This document shows, piece by piece, positions 1 through 10,298 of a DNA stretch of 64,000 nucleotides; position 1 is the stretch's first letter; each line of letters opens with the position of its first letter. The notes below the pieces were generated by a model that saw only the letters and a list, made by a program, of their open reading frames with translations, did not search any database and had not been told where the DNA came from. The stretch is from Streptacidiphilus sp. 4-A2. Lineage in GTDB: Bacteria; Actinomycetota; Actinomycetes; Streptomycetales; Streptomycetaceae. Made by a program: the position numbers and the translations under genes. The stretch is from assembly GCA_014284505.1 (NCBI GenBank), contig JAAFYY010000001.1, positions 6,187,845 to 6,251,844 on the forward strand, in the 5' to 3' direction.

Positions 1-101
1 TCGGCCCGGACCAGGGTCGCCACCAGGATCGAGACGATCAGCCCGGCTTCCAGTCCCTCCCTCAGTCCGATCAGGAAACTGGGAAACGCGTCGTCCCACA
101 T
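1..101 (-). CDS. efeU: Iron permease EfeU/FTR1, N-terminal fragment
   Basis: Only the first 33 codons are in the window; the gene runs off the left edge. The start ATG is at 99-101. The peptide opens MWDDAFPSFLIGLREGLEAG and continues into a hydrophobic stretch, which matches the first membrane helix of FTR1/EfeU iron permeases. REGLE fits the REXXE iron-binding signature of that family. In the family the permease carries iron through the cytoplasmic membrane, usually with EfeO and EfeB encoded next to it; those partners would lie outside the window. An iron-box-like sequence 70 bp upstream fits iron-repressed expression. The family call is firm for so short a piece, but whether the gene is intact cannot be judged. 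Confidence 0.75.
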   Translation of the reverse strand, partial: MWDDAFPSFLIGLREGLEAGLIVSILVATLVRA

Positions 102-170
102 GGAAAGCGGACTCCTCCCCGGGACCTCCCCGGTCAAGCGAATGCCGACAGCGCCCATCGAGCGACGGGC

Positions 171-190
171 TTAGCTTAGGCATACCTTAG
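171..190. promoter_or_regulatory. Iron box (DtxR/IdeR/DmdR-type operator)
   Basis: TTAGCTTAGGCATACCTTAG matches the 19-bp actinobacterial iron-box consensus TTAGGTTAGGCTAACCTAA at 15 of 19 positions and keeps the dyad. It lies 70 bp upstream of the efeU start. In the known system the iron-loaded regulator binds here and represses iron uptake genes. The match and position are seen directly; regulation is inferred. Confidence 0.7.
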
Positions 191-307
191 TGGGAAGAGT
201 AAGAGTCGTCCACGAGCGGGGTGAGAGTCCTCAGAAATCCGGTCGCCGGGCCCCCGGCGAGACCCCGATGAGCCCCGCCGGGCCCGGAACGACCGGTCGG
301 CCTCGCC

Positions 308-733
308 TCAGTAGGCCCAGACCGAGACGGTCTCCGAGGTACGGTCCAGCACCCGGTGGTGCGGACCGAAGACCGCCAGCAGCTGGGAGCGGAACTGGAG
401 TTCACCCCGGTGCTGGGCCCGGACAGCGACCCTGGTCCAGCCGCCGGAGACGCAGTGCAGCTGCTGCCAGGCGCCCGCACCGACCCGCTCGTCCAGGCAC
501 AGCTGGATCGGGGTGCCGCCGAAGTCGTCGCTGTCACCCGTGGCGGTGACCTGTACCGTCCGGCCCACGGACACCGTGTGGCTGCCGGCCGAGACCGTGA
601 TCGCCGACTTGGCGGAGGCGGTGCCCGCACCGGCGGCCAGCCCGGCGGTCGCGACGGCCAGCACCGCCACCGCAGAACCGATTCGGCGACCGATCCGACG
701 ACCGGAGATCCCGGTTGTGGCGATGCTCTTCAT
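308..733 (-). CDS. Small secreted protein of unknown function
   Basis: A 141-residue protein starting with ATG at 731-733. It has a clear Sec signal peptide: a basic twin GRRIGRRIG segment, a hydrophobic core (AVAVLAVATAGLAAG) and an Ala-X-Ala site (TASA-K) near residue 39. The mature part of about 100 residues is rich in Val, Thr and Ser with alternating polar and hydrophobic positions, contains two Cys (PIQLC and QLHC) that could form a disulfide, and ends SETVSVWAY. This suggests a small exported beta-sandwich protein. I do not recognise a family. The region 191-307 between it and the iron box shows no gene. Confidence 0.65.
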   Translation of the reverse strand: MKSIATTGISGRRIGRRIGSAVAVLAVATAGLAAGAGTASAKSAITVSAGSHTVSVGRTVQVTATGDSDDFGGTPIQLCLDERVGAGAWQQLHCVSGGWTRVAVRAQHRGELQFRSQLLAVFGPHHRVLDRTSETVSVWAY

Positions 734-974
734 TTTGACTGCCCCTGGTGGCGAGACGACGCGGCATGGCACTTCACACTGTATGGACGTAACACAAGGG
801 AATCGGGTTTCATCCGTTGCGCGGCCCGCGCCGGAGCGGCGAATTCCGTCGGAGAGCAAGAGCGAAGGTAAGGGCTGCGGGCAGGTCACCGGCCACGGCG
901 CACCGGGGCAGCGGACAGACAGCCCGGGCACGGTGAGGGCGACGGCGACGGCGACGGACGGGCGAATATTTACG

Positions 975-984
975 AACGATCGTT
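975..984. promoter_or_regulatory. Palindrome AACGATCGTT, candidate TetR operator (distal)
   Basis: A perfect 10-bp palindrome in an A/T-richer patch (TTTACGAACGATCGTTAACC) in the divergent region between the secreted protein and the TetR gene. Its core ACGATCG recurs in the dyad at 1094-1109, so both may bind the same regulator. Apart from these two dyads I see nothing in 734-1138. Confidence 0.4.
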
Positions 985-1093
985 AACCTAACAGTCAGGG
1001 AAAATCGGCCCGGGAAAATCCACCCGCGACGGCCCCGCCTGCGATCCGGCCACAGCCGTTCCATCGCTCCGGTGGGGCGATCCGGGCTAGAAT

Positions 1094-1109
1094 CTGAACG
1101 ATCGATCAG
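1094..1109. promoter_or_regulatory. Near-perfect dyad upstream of tetR-like gene
   Basis: CTGAACGATCGATCAG is a 16-bp dyad with only the fifth base pair asymmetric. It sits directly after TAGAAT (1088-1093), a plausible -10 element, and 30 bp before the start codon of the TetR-family gene. Position and symmetry are typical of an autoregulatory TetR operator; binding is inferred. Confidence 0.5.
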
Positions 1110-1138
1110 TCACCCGGGCCACCCGAGCAAGGACAGCC

Positions 1139-1741
1139 ATGCGACCTGCCGGACAGAACGCTCTGCTGGAGGCCGCTCGCGAGGAGTTCTCCACCCGGGG
1201 ATTCGGCAGCGCGTCGATCCGTGACATCGCCCAGCGCGCCGGGATGAGCCTGTCCGCGATGTACCACTACTACTCGGGCAAGCAGGAGTTGCTGCACGCG
1301 ATCCTGGACGAGGGCCTGGACACCTACTTCGCCGCCTGCGCCGCGGCACTGGACCAGGTGGGCGACGCGCCCGAGGACCGGCTCTCCGCCGTGGTCGCGG
1401 CCACCACCCGGTTCCGCGCCGAGCACCTCGCCCGCAGCAACATCCTGCTCTCCGAGGAGCGCAGCCTGGACCCGGAGCGGCTGGCCCGCTACAGCGGCCG
1501 CCATGCCGAGGCCACCAACCTCTTCCGCCACGCCATCGACCAGGGCGTGACGGCCGGGGTGTTCCTCACGCCCTACCCGGACGAGGCCCGCCGCACCGTG
1601 ATCGCCATGTGCAACGCCGTCGCCCAGTGGTTCCGCCCGGACGGCGAGCTCTCGCTGGACGAACTGGTGGACCGCCATGTGGCGCTGGCCCTGACCGTGG
1701 TCGAGTACCGGCCGCAGCGCTCCTGGTCCGGACGGCCCTGA
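1139..1741 (+). CDS. TetR/AcrR-family transcriptional regulator
   Basis: A 200-residue protein with the usual TetR size. The N-terminal 50 residues hold the helix-turn-helix (ASIRDIAQRAGMSLSAMYHY, then the YSGKQELL motif). The remaining helical part would be the ligand pocket and dimer interface; the KstR/FadR-like look of the C-terminal part (FRAEH, SEERSLDPER) hints at an acyl-CoA type ligand, but this is a guess. The start ATG follows an AAGGA ribosome site. A dyad just upstream suggests self-repression. No adjacent enzyme gene indicates the regulon, though the divergent secreted-protein gene shares the same intergenic region. Confidence 0.85.
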   Translation: MRPAGQNALLEAAREEFSTRGFGSASIRDIAQRAGMSLSAMYHYYSGKQELLHAILDEGLDTYFAACAAALDQVGDAPEDRLSAVVAATTRFRAEHLARSNILLSEERSLDPERLARYSGRHAEATNLFRHAIDQGVTAGVFLTPYPDEARRTVIAMCNAVAQWFRPDGELSLDELVDRHVALALTVVEYRPQRSWSGRP

Positions 1742-1760
1742 CCGGCACCCGGCCGGTCAG
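1738..1760 (+). terminator. Hairpin overlapping the tetR stop codon
   Basis: CTGACCGG (1738-1745, containing the TGA stop) pairs perfectly with CCGGTCAG (1753-1760) around a 7-nt loop. There is no T-run, as is usual in actinomycetes. It is followed by a duplicated GTCCCCGCTC. Confidence 0.5.
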
Positions 1761-1816
1761 TCCCCGCTCGTCCCCGCTCGTCCCGGTCAGCCCTCGGTTC
1801 GGCCGCCGCTGCGTCG

Positions 1817-2197
1817 CTACTCGGCAGCGCCCGGCTGCGCCTGCTGCTCGGCCACCTCGCGGCGCACCTCGTCCATGTCCAGCGCCCGGGCCTGCTTGAT
1901 CAGGTCGTCCAGGGCCGGGGCGGGAAGCGCGCCCGGCTGCGAGAAGACCACCGTGCGGTCGCGGATGATCATCAGGGTGGGGATGGAGCGGATCTCGAAG
2001 GCGGCCGCGAGCTCCTGCTGCGCCTCGGTGTCCACCTTGCCGAAGACCAGGTCGGGGTTGCCCTCAGCGGCCTTCTGGTAGACCGGGCCGAACTGTCGGC
2101 AGGGACCGCACCACGACGCCCAGAAGTCGATCAGGACGAAACCGTTCTTCTCCACGGTCTCGTTGAAGTTTTCCTTGGTGAGCTCAAGCGTGCTCAT
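1817..2197 (-). CDS. trxA: Thioredoxin
   Basis: A 126-residue cytoplasmic protein with the thioredoxin fold. The redox motif WCGPC is near residue 32 (WASWCGPCRQFGP), the cis-proline loop reads RSIPTLMI, and the chain has the usual alternation of strands and helices. ATG at 2195-2197 gives MSTLELTKENF, the normal thioredoxin N-terminus; in-frame codons further upstream would add an implausible tail. The family reduces protein disulfides with electrons from thioredoxin reductase, which is not encoded nearby. The acidic/Gln-rich C-terminal extension of about 20 residues (MDEVRREVAEQQAQPGAAE) is longer than in E. coli TrxA. It is probably transcribed alone. Confidence 0.93.
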   Translation of the reverse strand: MSTLELTKENFNETVEKNGFVLIDFWASWCGPCRQFGPVYQKAAEGNPDLVFGKVDTEAQQELAAAFEIRSIPTLMIIRDRTVVFSQPGALPAPALDDLIKQARALDMDEVRREVAEQQAQPGAAE

Positions 2198-2322
2198 GGT
2201 GCGACGACCTGCCTTCGGCTCGACAACATGCTCCCAGGGTGCAACGGGACCCGGCTGAGCGCTATTCCCCCGCCCGCGGCACCCGCTGCTCCGCATGCTC
2301 CACCCTTTCATGCCGCGCCGGT

Positions 2323-5316
2323 TCACTCACCCTGCTCCAGCGCCGCCGACAGGCCGTCCGGGCCGGTGCCCGCCTTGCGGTGCGCGGAGGCCAGCAGCGC
2401 GGCCGCGACCCCCAGGCCCACCTGCATCCGGTCGGCGATCTGCCCGACGCTCAGCCCCTGCGCGGCCCACACCGCGGCCTGCCGCTCCTCCTGGTTGAGC
2501 TCCGGCACCACCACCGCGTGGGTCCGGACCGGGGCCGCGCCGGAGGCCACCAGCTCGCTGCGGCCGCGCGCGGCCAGGCCGTCCGCGCCGCACTGCACAG
2601 CCAGCTCGACGCCCTGCTGCAACGGGGCGACGGCCTCCCTCGGACGGCCGATCCGGCGCAGCGCCGCGCCCAGGTCCACCAGCGCCAGGGCGTACTCGTA
2701 CGCCGCCGGGGACTGGCCGAGCCGGTCCACCGCCTGCTGGAGCAGGCCCGGGGCGTCGCCGAGGTCGGCGACCGCGGCGCACAGCCGCAGGGCCGAGCCG
2801 ATGGCCGAGTTGATGCCGGAGCGCTCGGCCTCGGCCAGCCCCTCGGCCGCGAGCCGCCGGGCCCGCTCGGGCTCCTCCTGCGCGACCGCCAGCGCCAGAT
2901 GTGGCCCAGGGCGCCCAGACCGTGTTGCTCCAGCCCCGGAGCGCCAGCTGCACGCCCGCCTCGGCGAGTTCCTCGGCCGCCTCCTTGCGCCGGTTCTGCG
3001 CGAGCAGCAGCCGTCCGTGCAGGGTGGGGGCGTCCGGCAGCACCATCAACGTTCGGGATAGGGCGCCTCGAAGCGGTACTCGGTGGCGAGTTCCGCCGCC
3101 TCGTCGACCCGGCCCCGGGCGAGCAGAGTGTCGATCAGCACCCCGACGATGTCCCACTGCAACGGCGTGTTCCGGCCCAGCCGGTCGGAGCGCCGCAGGG
3201 TGCTCCGCAGCAGCGTCTCGGCCTCCGCCAGCCGGCCCCAGCGGTGCAGCACCAGACCGCCGAGGAAGCTCACGAAGGCCTGGTGACCGCCGCTCCAACC
3301 GGCCAGCTCGATGGTCCGCGCGCCCTCGTTGGCCATCCTGGACGCCAGGTCGAGGCGGTCGTTGTAGACATAGGTCAGCCCGAGCAGGATCGGGATCTCG
3401 AAGCCCCAGGTGGTGTTGGTCCAGCCGAGGCTGTCGATCAGCCGGCCGTTCTCGAAGGCGTGCTCGGCCAGGGCCAGCGGCTCGGCGCTGTCGGCGCCGC
3501 GCATCACCAGATCCCACGCCTGGACCACCTTGACCGCCCTCGGTCCGGCGTCCGCCGTCCCCTGCAGGGCGGCGAGTTCGGCCGAGAGCTCGTCCGAGAG
3601 CTGCGCCAGCCGCTCCGAGCAGAGCGTCCCGTCGGGCTGGTCGCGCAGGAACGCCCGCCACATGTAGTACGCGGCCTGGAGCCGGATCCGGCCCGGACCT
3701 TCCGTGGTCCGGGCGATCTCCTCGGAGGTCACCCGGGCCGCCTCGGCCATCCGGTTGCTGTGGCCGAGGGCCTGCCCGAGCCGGAGCGTGGCCTCCTCCC
3801 GGCGCTGCGGGTCCAGCCCGGGCGTGGCGGCCAGCGCCTGCCGCAGGTGGTTGACGGTCGCCTGCGGGTCGGTCAGCAGCGCCGAGCGGCCGAGCTCGAA
3901 CAGCACGTCGGCCCGGTCCTCCTCGGCCGGGGGCTCGTCCAGGGCCCGCTTCAGGCAGCGGAAGGCCGCCTCCGGCGCGCCCATCGCCATGTGCTCGACG
4001 GCGGCCTCGCGCAGCTGGCGGACCACCTCCAGATCGTCCTCCGGGTAGGTCTCCAGCAGGTGCCGGGAGGCGACGGCCATGCTCTGCCCGGCGGCCACCA
4101 GCTCGGCGGCGGCCTTGCCGTGCAGCGAGGTGCGGATCCCGGCCAGCAGCATGGTCTGGTAGACGGCGGTGCCGATGGTCGGGTGGACGAACTCCAGCAC
4201 CGGCCGGCCCCTGGAGTCCAGCTCCTCCCGCAGGATCCGCTCCTCGCAGAGCCGCTCCACCGCGGTCCGCTGCGCGGCCGGGTTCAGCACCGCCATCCGC
4301 CCGGCGATGTCCGGGTCGATCTCGGTGTCCAGCACGGCCGCCGCATAGGCGAAGCGGATGGTGTCGGGGCCCATCAGGGCCAGCCGCTTGGTGATGCCGT
4401 GCCCGCGGCTGGCCGCGACCAGCCCGCGCAGCTCGGAGATGTTCTCCTCGACCGGGGACAGGCCGCGGTCCTTCATCTTGGCGACCAGCGCCACCAGGTC
4501 AAAGGGGTTGCCGCCGGTGATCGACCAGGCCTCGCGGCAGAACAGGTCGTCGGCGTCGGCGTCCAGTTCGCTCCGGATCAGCGCCTCCACCGAGTTGGGG
4601 CCCAGCGTGCGCAGCTGCATCTGCACACCGATCTGGCCCTGCGGCCGGTGCCCGGTGGCGATCGCGCCGTAGTCCAGCAGCGGCCGGGCCTCCTCCGGCA
4701 GTTCGTCCGGACGGAACGCCAGCGCCAGCAGCACCGGCAGCCCGGGGAGCCGGCCGACGAAGCCCTTCAGCCAGTCCAGCGACTCGTAGTCGATCCAGTG
4801 CAGATCGTCCACGACCACCACCAGCGGCCCCCGCTGGACCGCCAGTTGGGTCATCAGCCAGTCCAACGCCTGGTTTACGCCCTGCCGTTGGGGTTCGAGC
4901 AGATCACCTATCGACCGCTGGACGGCGGGCATCAGCCCCAGCGCGGGCGCGGCGATGTCGTACCAGGACTCCAGCAGCTCCCGCTGCTCCGACTCACCGA
5001 GGCGGGCCAGCAGTGGCTGGAGCAGCTGCCGCACCACATGGAACGGGGCCTTGCGCTGCTGCTCACCGCCCCTGGAGGAGAGGATCAGGCAGGTCTGGCC
5101 ACGGGCGGCGGCGCTGCGCCGCAGCTCGGCGAGCACAGCGGTCTTCCCCAGCCCGGCCGAGCCGCTATACAGCAGCAGGTCGCCGAGGTTGGTGCCGCCC
5201 TCCTGGAATCCCCTGAAGAGCCGGGCCAGTGCCGCCTCGGCCTGCTCCATCAGTTCCGCTCGCTCGTAGAGCCCGCGGCCGTCGTCCCCGCGCCCCTGCG
5301 CTCCGTGATCGGTCAC
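2323..5316 (-). CDS. LAL-type (large ATP-binding LuxR) transcriptional regulator, frameshifted
   Basis: About 1000 codons. Residues 50-170 form an AAA/STAND ATPase domain with Walker A GSAGLGKT (52-59) and Walker B followed by the LAL signature VVVVDDLHWID. A long helical TPR-like middle follows. The end carries LNQEERQAAVWAAQGLSVGQ, a divergent LuxR helix-turn-helix (usual LTxxExxVxxLxxxGxSNxxIA). The frame breaks near 3047, 2940 and 2903; each is repaired by restoring one base in a CC or GG pair, for example GGCCTGG read as GGCTGG. LAL proteins usually activate nearby pathway genes. The divergent terpene synthase, 230 bp away, is the obvious candidate target. Confidence 0.85.
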
Positions 5317-5546
5317 TGTTCGCTCCCACTCGCCAGTCTCCGTGCCCCGAGGCTATCCACTCAGCTTCCGGCACACATACCTTTTGACGGCGTATCAGTG
5401 GACTCCCAGCCAGAACGGGCCAAGAACGGCCCCCGGGAGGGTACTTGCCAGAGTTGACTGACTGATTGCAACCTGCTCGAAAGTGACGCCCTAGAGTAGC
5501 GTCATGACCATATGAGTCCGAGTGTGAGAGGAGATGCAACCCAATC

Positions 5547-6576
5547 GTGGAGCTGAACCTCCCTTTCCCCAAGCGCACCAGTGCCCACCGCGCTTCAGCC
5601 GCCACCCACAATCTCGACTGGCTCCAGTCGCACGGGATGCTGACCGGGCCCAAGGCGATCGAACTCTACGCCCGGTGGGACATACCCGGCCTCGCCGCCC
5701 GTACCTTCCCCGACCTCGATGCGGACGAACTCGGGCTCGCCACAGACCTGTTCAGCTTCTACTTCCTGTTTGACGACCAGTTCGACAGCGAGCTCGGGCT
5801 GCGCCCGGCGGACGTCGCCAGGGCCTGTAACCCGCTGGTCGCCATCGTCCACGGGACGGCAAGGACATCCCCGAGTCCCGGTCAACTCCTCCTTCGCCGA
5901 CCTGTGGCGGCGCAGCTCCGAGGGCATGTCGCCGCGCTGGCGGGCCCGCGCGGCGAGCAACTGGGAGTGGTACTTCTCCGCGCACCCCAGCGAGGCGCTG
6001 GGCCGGCTGCGCGCCAGCGAGTCCTCGTCGATGCTGGTCCCCGACCGGGCCGCCTATCTGATGCTGCGCCGGGGCGCCGACGGCACCGAGACCGTGCTGG
6101 ACATGATCGAGCGCTTCGCCTCCGAGGTGCCGCCCGCCGCGTTCCACAGCCCGCAGCTCCGGCTGATGCGCCAACTCGCCGCCGACGCGCCCGCGTTCAG
6201 CAACGACGTGTACTCCTACGACAAGGAGGCCCCGCGCGGCGACGTCTACAACCTGGTGGTGATCCTCCAGCACCAGCGCCAGTGCGGCCGGGAGGAGGCC
6301 GCGGCGGCGGTGCTCGCCGAGACCCAGTGGATGGTCGACCAGTACCAGCAGCTGGCGGTGGAGATCCCGCAGCTCTGCGACCGGCTGGGCCTGGACCGGA
6401 GCCAGCGGCGCTCCGTCGAGCGCTATGCCGAGGGCCTGGCGGCCTGGATGAGCGGCTACTTCATCTGGGAGAGCGACACCGAGCGCTACCGCCCGCAGGG
6501 CTCGCCGCCGGTCGACCAGCCCGGGCACCTGGAGCCGCTGCTCGCCACCCGCTCGGCCGGCCACACCGGGCACTGA
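5547..6576 (+). CDS. Class I terpene synthase (sesquiterpene cyclase type), frameshifted
   Basis: About 343 codons, the usual size for a bacterial sesquiterpene cyclase. The Mg2+-binding aspartate-rich motif DDQFD is at residues 76-80, and the NSE triad NDVYSYDKE is near residue 220. It ends with the conserved WESDTERYRP region (the RY pair of the family). The GTG start at 5547 gives VELNLPFPKR, resembling other bacterial cyclases, after a GAGGAG site. The frame breaks at about 5867 and 5880; restoring one C in ACCGGC and one in CCCCGG gives a continuous HGTGKDIPESPVNSS. The family ionises farnesyl (or geranyl) diphosphate and cyclises it to a hydrocarbon or alcohol. The product cannot be assigned. 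No P450 or prenyl transferase is adjacent. Confidence 0.88.
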
Positions 6577-6604
6577 ACCCGGCTTCCCACCCCTCCCGTC
6601 CCCC

Positions 6605-6629
6605 GGCCCGGTGGCCCGGCCACCGGGCC
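6605..6629 (+). terminator. GC hairpin after terpene synthase
   Basis: GGCCCGGTGG (6605-6614) pairs perfectly with CCACCGGGCC (6620-6629) around a 5-nt loop, 29 nt after the terpene synthase stop. It lacks a T-run. The rest of 6577-6778 has no gene and contains further GC-rich symmetric sequence. Confidence 0.55.
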
Positions 6630-6778
6630 CGCGGGCCCGGTCCCGGCCGGCGCCCGGGGACCCGGCGAGGGGCGTGGGGCACAGGTGTACGATCACGGCT
6701 CTCATGCGTGTCGGCGGTCACCGCCGGCACCACTCAGCGGCCCCGGGAACCCGCGGTCCGCCCGCCCGGGGGAAGCCC

Positions 6779-9700
6779 ATGAAGACCGATCGTCCACGTC
6801 CCGCACGCCCTTGGCTCGCGGCCGGCACCGGCCTGCTGCTGGCCGTCACCACGCTCGGAACCGGGGCCGCGACAGCGGCGGCGACCCCGGCCGCCACCTC
6901 CCCGGTCGGCCCCTCGCTGACCTTCCCGGGAGCGGTGCAGGACAACCCCGTCCCCGAGGCCCTGATCAGCGCCGGCGCCGACGGCTTTCTGCACGTCCCG
7001 GCGAGTGGTCCGCAGAGCTCGGACTACCTCTGGACGACCTACGGCCCCAGTCCGACCACCACCTCGCTCGGCGCCCTCGGAGCCGTCCGCGAACGCTCGC
7101 GGACGCCGGCTGGTACGGCGCGGGCTCCGACGTCGTCGCCGCCTACCAGCGGACCTCCGCGACCCAGGCCACGGTCACCCTGACCGACATGGGCGACGGC
7201 GGTGCCACCAGCACCGTGCAGCTGGGCGCGCTGACCTACGGCGGCACCTACGGCGACACCGTGATCGGCTTCGGGCAGCCGGCCTCCGGCGGGCTCGACG
7301 GCACGGTGCACCTGCTGCGCCCCGACGGCTCCGGCGGGACCACCGACACGGTGGTGACCGGGGCTCCGAGCGGCGACGGCTTCGCCCCCACGGGTACTGC
7401 CGGTGACGCCACCTCGGCGATGGTGCAGTACCGCGACGACAGCACCGACACCTGGCACCAGCTGGTCGTGGACCTGGCGACCGGGCCGGGACACCGGTCA
7501 CCCTCAGCAACACCCTGATGTCGCCCTACCAGGTCACCTTCACCCCCACCACGCTGGTGACCAGCTCCGCCTTCACCTGGGTCGGGGTCTACAGCCTGGC
7601 CGACCTGTCCGCCGACCCGCAGTCGGTCACGGTCAGCAACCTGCCGCGCCCGCTGACCGAGGCCAGCGCCGCGCAGGTCGGCAGCTCGGTGCTGACCCTC
7701 GGCCCGGTCGGCGGCTCGCTCTGGAGCAGCCCGCTGAACGGCGGACCGTCCAGCACGCCGCTCCAGCTGGTGCAGGATCAGATCCTGGAGACCCGGACGG
7801 CGGCGCGCTGGTCGAGGGCACCCCGCAGGCGCCCTCCGCCGGGTCGTGGAACTGGGGCTTCTACCGGATCGAACCCGGGAGCACCGCCCCGCAGCAGACG
7901 GCCCCGATGCAGTCGACGGCCCTGCCCGGCCTCGGCCTCGCCCTGGACAAGGGCCAGGTGACCGTCGTCGCCGCCGACCCGGCCGAGCCCTACATCGACC
8001 AGCTCACCACCCGGACCGTCAACGCCCAGGCCAGCCCCCAGGTATCGGCGCCCACCGTGGTCGAGTCCCTGCCGGGTCTGAACCGGGTGGTCGCCACCGG
8101 CGACGGCCAGGTCGCCTTCGACTACGAAGGCCAGACCGCGAAGACCGACGGCACGGCCAACTCCTTCGCCGGCATTCCCACGGCCTCCGGGGCGATCCTC
8201 GACGCCGACGGCCGCTATGTGCTGACCGGCAGCGGCAGCTCGGTCCAGGCCGGTGACTTCACCGCACAGCAGTTGCTCGGCCGCGTCCAGTCCAGCCCGA
8301 CCGGGGCGGCCTCCGTCTGGGGCGGCTACGCGTACGTCGGCGAGAGCGCGCCGGCCGGCGCGGTGGGCGTCATCGACCTGGCCAAGCAGCGGGTCGCGGC
8401 CACCCTCGGCACCGGCGCGCCCTGCTCGGTGACCGGCGTCCAGGTCACCGACCGCTGGCTGTACTGGGTCTGCGACACCCACACCGCGGGGATCTACGAC
8501 CTGGCCACCGGGGCCCGCTTCGAGCTGCCCACGACCGGCAGCGGCTACGACGACGCGCTGCTCGGCGACGGCTACCTGGTCTACCACGACCCGGCCGCGC
8601 AGCAGTTGGTGATCGACGACATCCACACCGACCAGCTGGTCTCCTCCTCCGCGTTCGCCACTCCGGCCCAGGGCGACGCCGTCGCGGACCACGGGAGCAG
8701 CTGGACCGTGGACCGTTACAGCCAGGAGCTCGCCTGGCAGGACAGCACCGGCAGCTACCACGTGGCCCCGGTCGACGTCCCCGCCTCCGCCGCCTGGACC
8801 TTCCACTACACCGCGCCGACCGTGCCCGCCTGGCTGGTGCCGCTGGCCTCCTCGACCAGCAACCAGTCCACGTGGCGCGAGTGCACCGGGGTGCGGATCT
8901 CCCCCAGCCGGATCCTCGGCACCGCCGACTGCTACCTCGGCCACGGCAGCACCGACTACGACTGGACCTACACCGGCTCCGGCCAGCTCTACGGCGGCGG
9001 CAGCAACCCGACGTACCTGCTCGACCAGCACGACAACGCCGGTACCGGGCAGGGCGACCTGAGTGTCACCGGCGGCGGCTACAGCCCCTCGCGCTCGGTG
9101 GCACCCCTCGCCGGGGCCGCGGACAGCGCGCTGTACCGCCCCGGGACCGCGGCCACCTTCTACTCCTGGTCCGGACTCGGCTGGAGCCAGGACCAGCGCA
9201 CCCCGCACTCCGAGAGCGCGGTGGTCGGCTCGGCCGCCTCCTGCGCCGCGCTGCTCGGGCACGCGCTGCCCGCCGGCTCGATCTGCACCTCGCCCGCACC
9301 GGGCAGCCTGTACTCGGCGCAGGACCACTGCACCGGTGACGCGGGCGGCGCGCTGGTGGCCGGCGGCAAGGTGATCGCCACCGCGGCGACCTCGGCCACC
9401 GGCTGCTCGGCGGCCGGGGTCCGGCTCTACACGGCCGTCGCCCCGGCGGCCGCGCTGATCGTCGGCTGGGGCCGCGACCTTGGCATCTACGAGGACGGGG
9501 TCACCTTCGGCGGGATCGTCGCCCGGGAGTCGAACGGCGTCATCTACGCCTTCTGCAGCAGCGACATGAAGGACTGCCTGGACCAGGGGGTCGGCACCCT
9601 GATCGACGGCTCGAACCTGTACAACGAGGTGATCCCGGCCGGGGACATGGACGGCGACGGCCAGGCCGACCTGCTGGCCCGGACCACCTCGGGCGCGCTG

Positions 9701-10252
9701 TACCGCTTCTGGGGCCTCGGCTACGGCACCGGCGACCTGGACGGCAAGGACAAGGTCTGGCTGGGCAACGGCTGGAACAGCTACCGGACCATCCTGGCGC
9801 CCGGCGACCTGACCGGCGACGGCATCGGCGACGTGATCGCGGTGGACTACTCCGGCGTGATGTGGCTCTACCCGGGCACCGCCAAGGGCGGCCTGGGCGC
9901 GCGGATCCGCGTCAGCGGCGGCTGGAACACCTACAACCTGATCACCGGCGGCGACGTCACCGGCGACGGCATCGCCGACCTGGTGGCCCGCGACGCGCAG
10001 GGCAGGCTGTGGACCTACGTCGGCAACGGCAAGGGCGGCTTCCAGACCCAGCGCGTCTACGACGGGGCCGGCTGGGGCGGGCTCAACGCCCTGGTCATAG
10101 GCGGGGACCTGGACCAGCAGGGGCACGAGCAGATGATCGGCCGCACCCCCAGCGGGGCCTGCTACCTGTACAGCGCCAACGGCGCGGGCGGCTTCAGCTA
10201 CAACGGCGCCGTCGGCGGCAACAGCTGGATCCGGACGGCCGCACTGACCTGA
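6779..10252 (+). CDS. Large secreted protein: degenerate trypsin-like domain plus FG-GAP repeats, frameshifted
   Basis: About 1157 codons. ATG at 6779 opens a signal peptide (MKTDRPRPARPWLAAGTGLL, then an Ala-rich core and the site AATA-A). The first 600 residues look beta-propeller-like. At 8880-9470 there is an S1-peptidase-like domain: CTGVRISPSRILGTADC aligns with the His region (TAAHC) and HCTGDAGGAL with the Ser region (GDSGG), so the catalytic His is Asp and the catalytic Ser is Ala. The last 230 residues hold four FG-GAP/VCBS repeats with Ca2+-type loops (GDMDGDGQADLL, GDLTGDGIGDVI, GDVTGDGIADLV). Frame breaks at about 7105, 7485 and 7797 are each fixed by one lost G or C. It probably acts outside the cell as a binding or adhesion protein. 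Substrate unknown. Confidence 0.8.
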
Positions 10253-10267
10253 CCGCCCGGCACCACC

Positions 10268-10298
10268 GCCGGTCCGGCACCAGGCCGGTCCGGCACCA
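10268..10298. repeat. 15-bp direct repeat after the FG-GAP gene stop
   Basis: GCCGGTCCGGCACCA occurs at 10268-10282 and again at 10284-10298, starting 16 nt after the stop codon. Each copy contains the dyad CCGGTCCGG-like core and may also act as a weak hairpin between convergent genes. Confidence 0.6.

Noticed and set aside
2239..5457. A plus-strand open frame of over 1000 codons
   Set aside because: It is the mirror of the LAL gene. Its composition is Arg/Gln/Gly-rich with no domain, while the minus strand has clear ATPase motifs.
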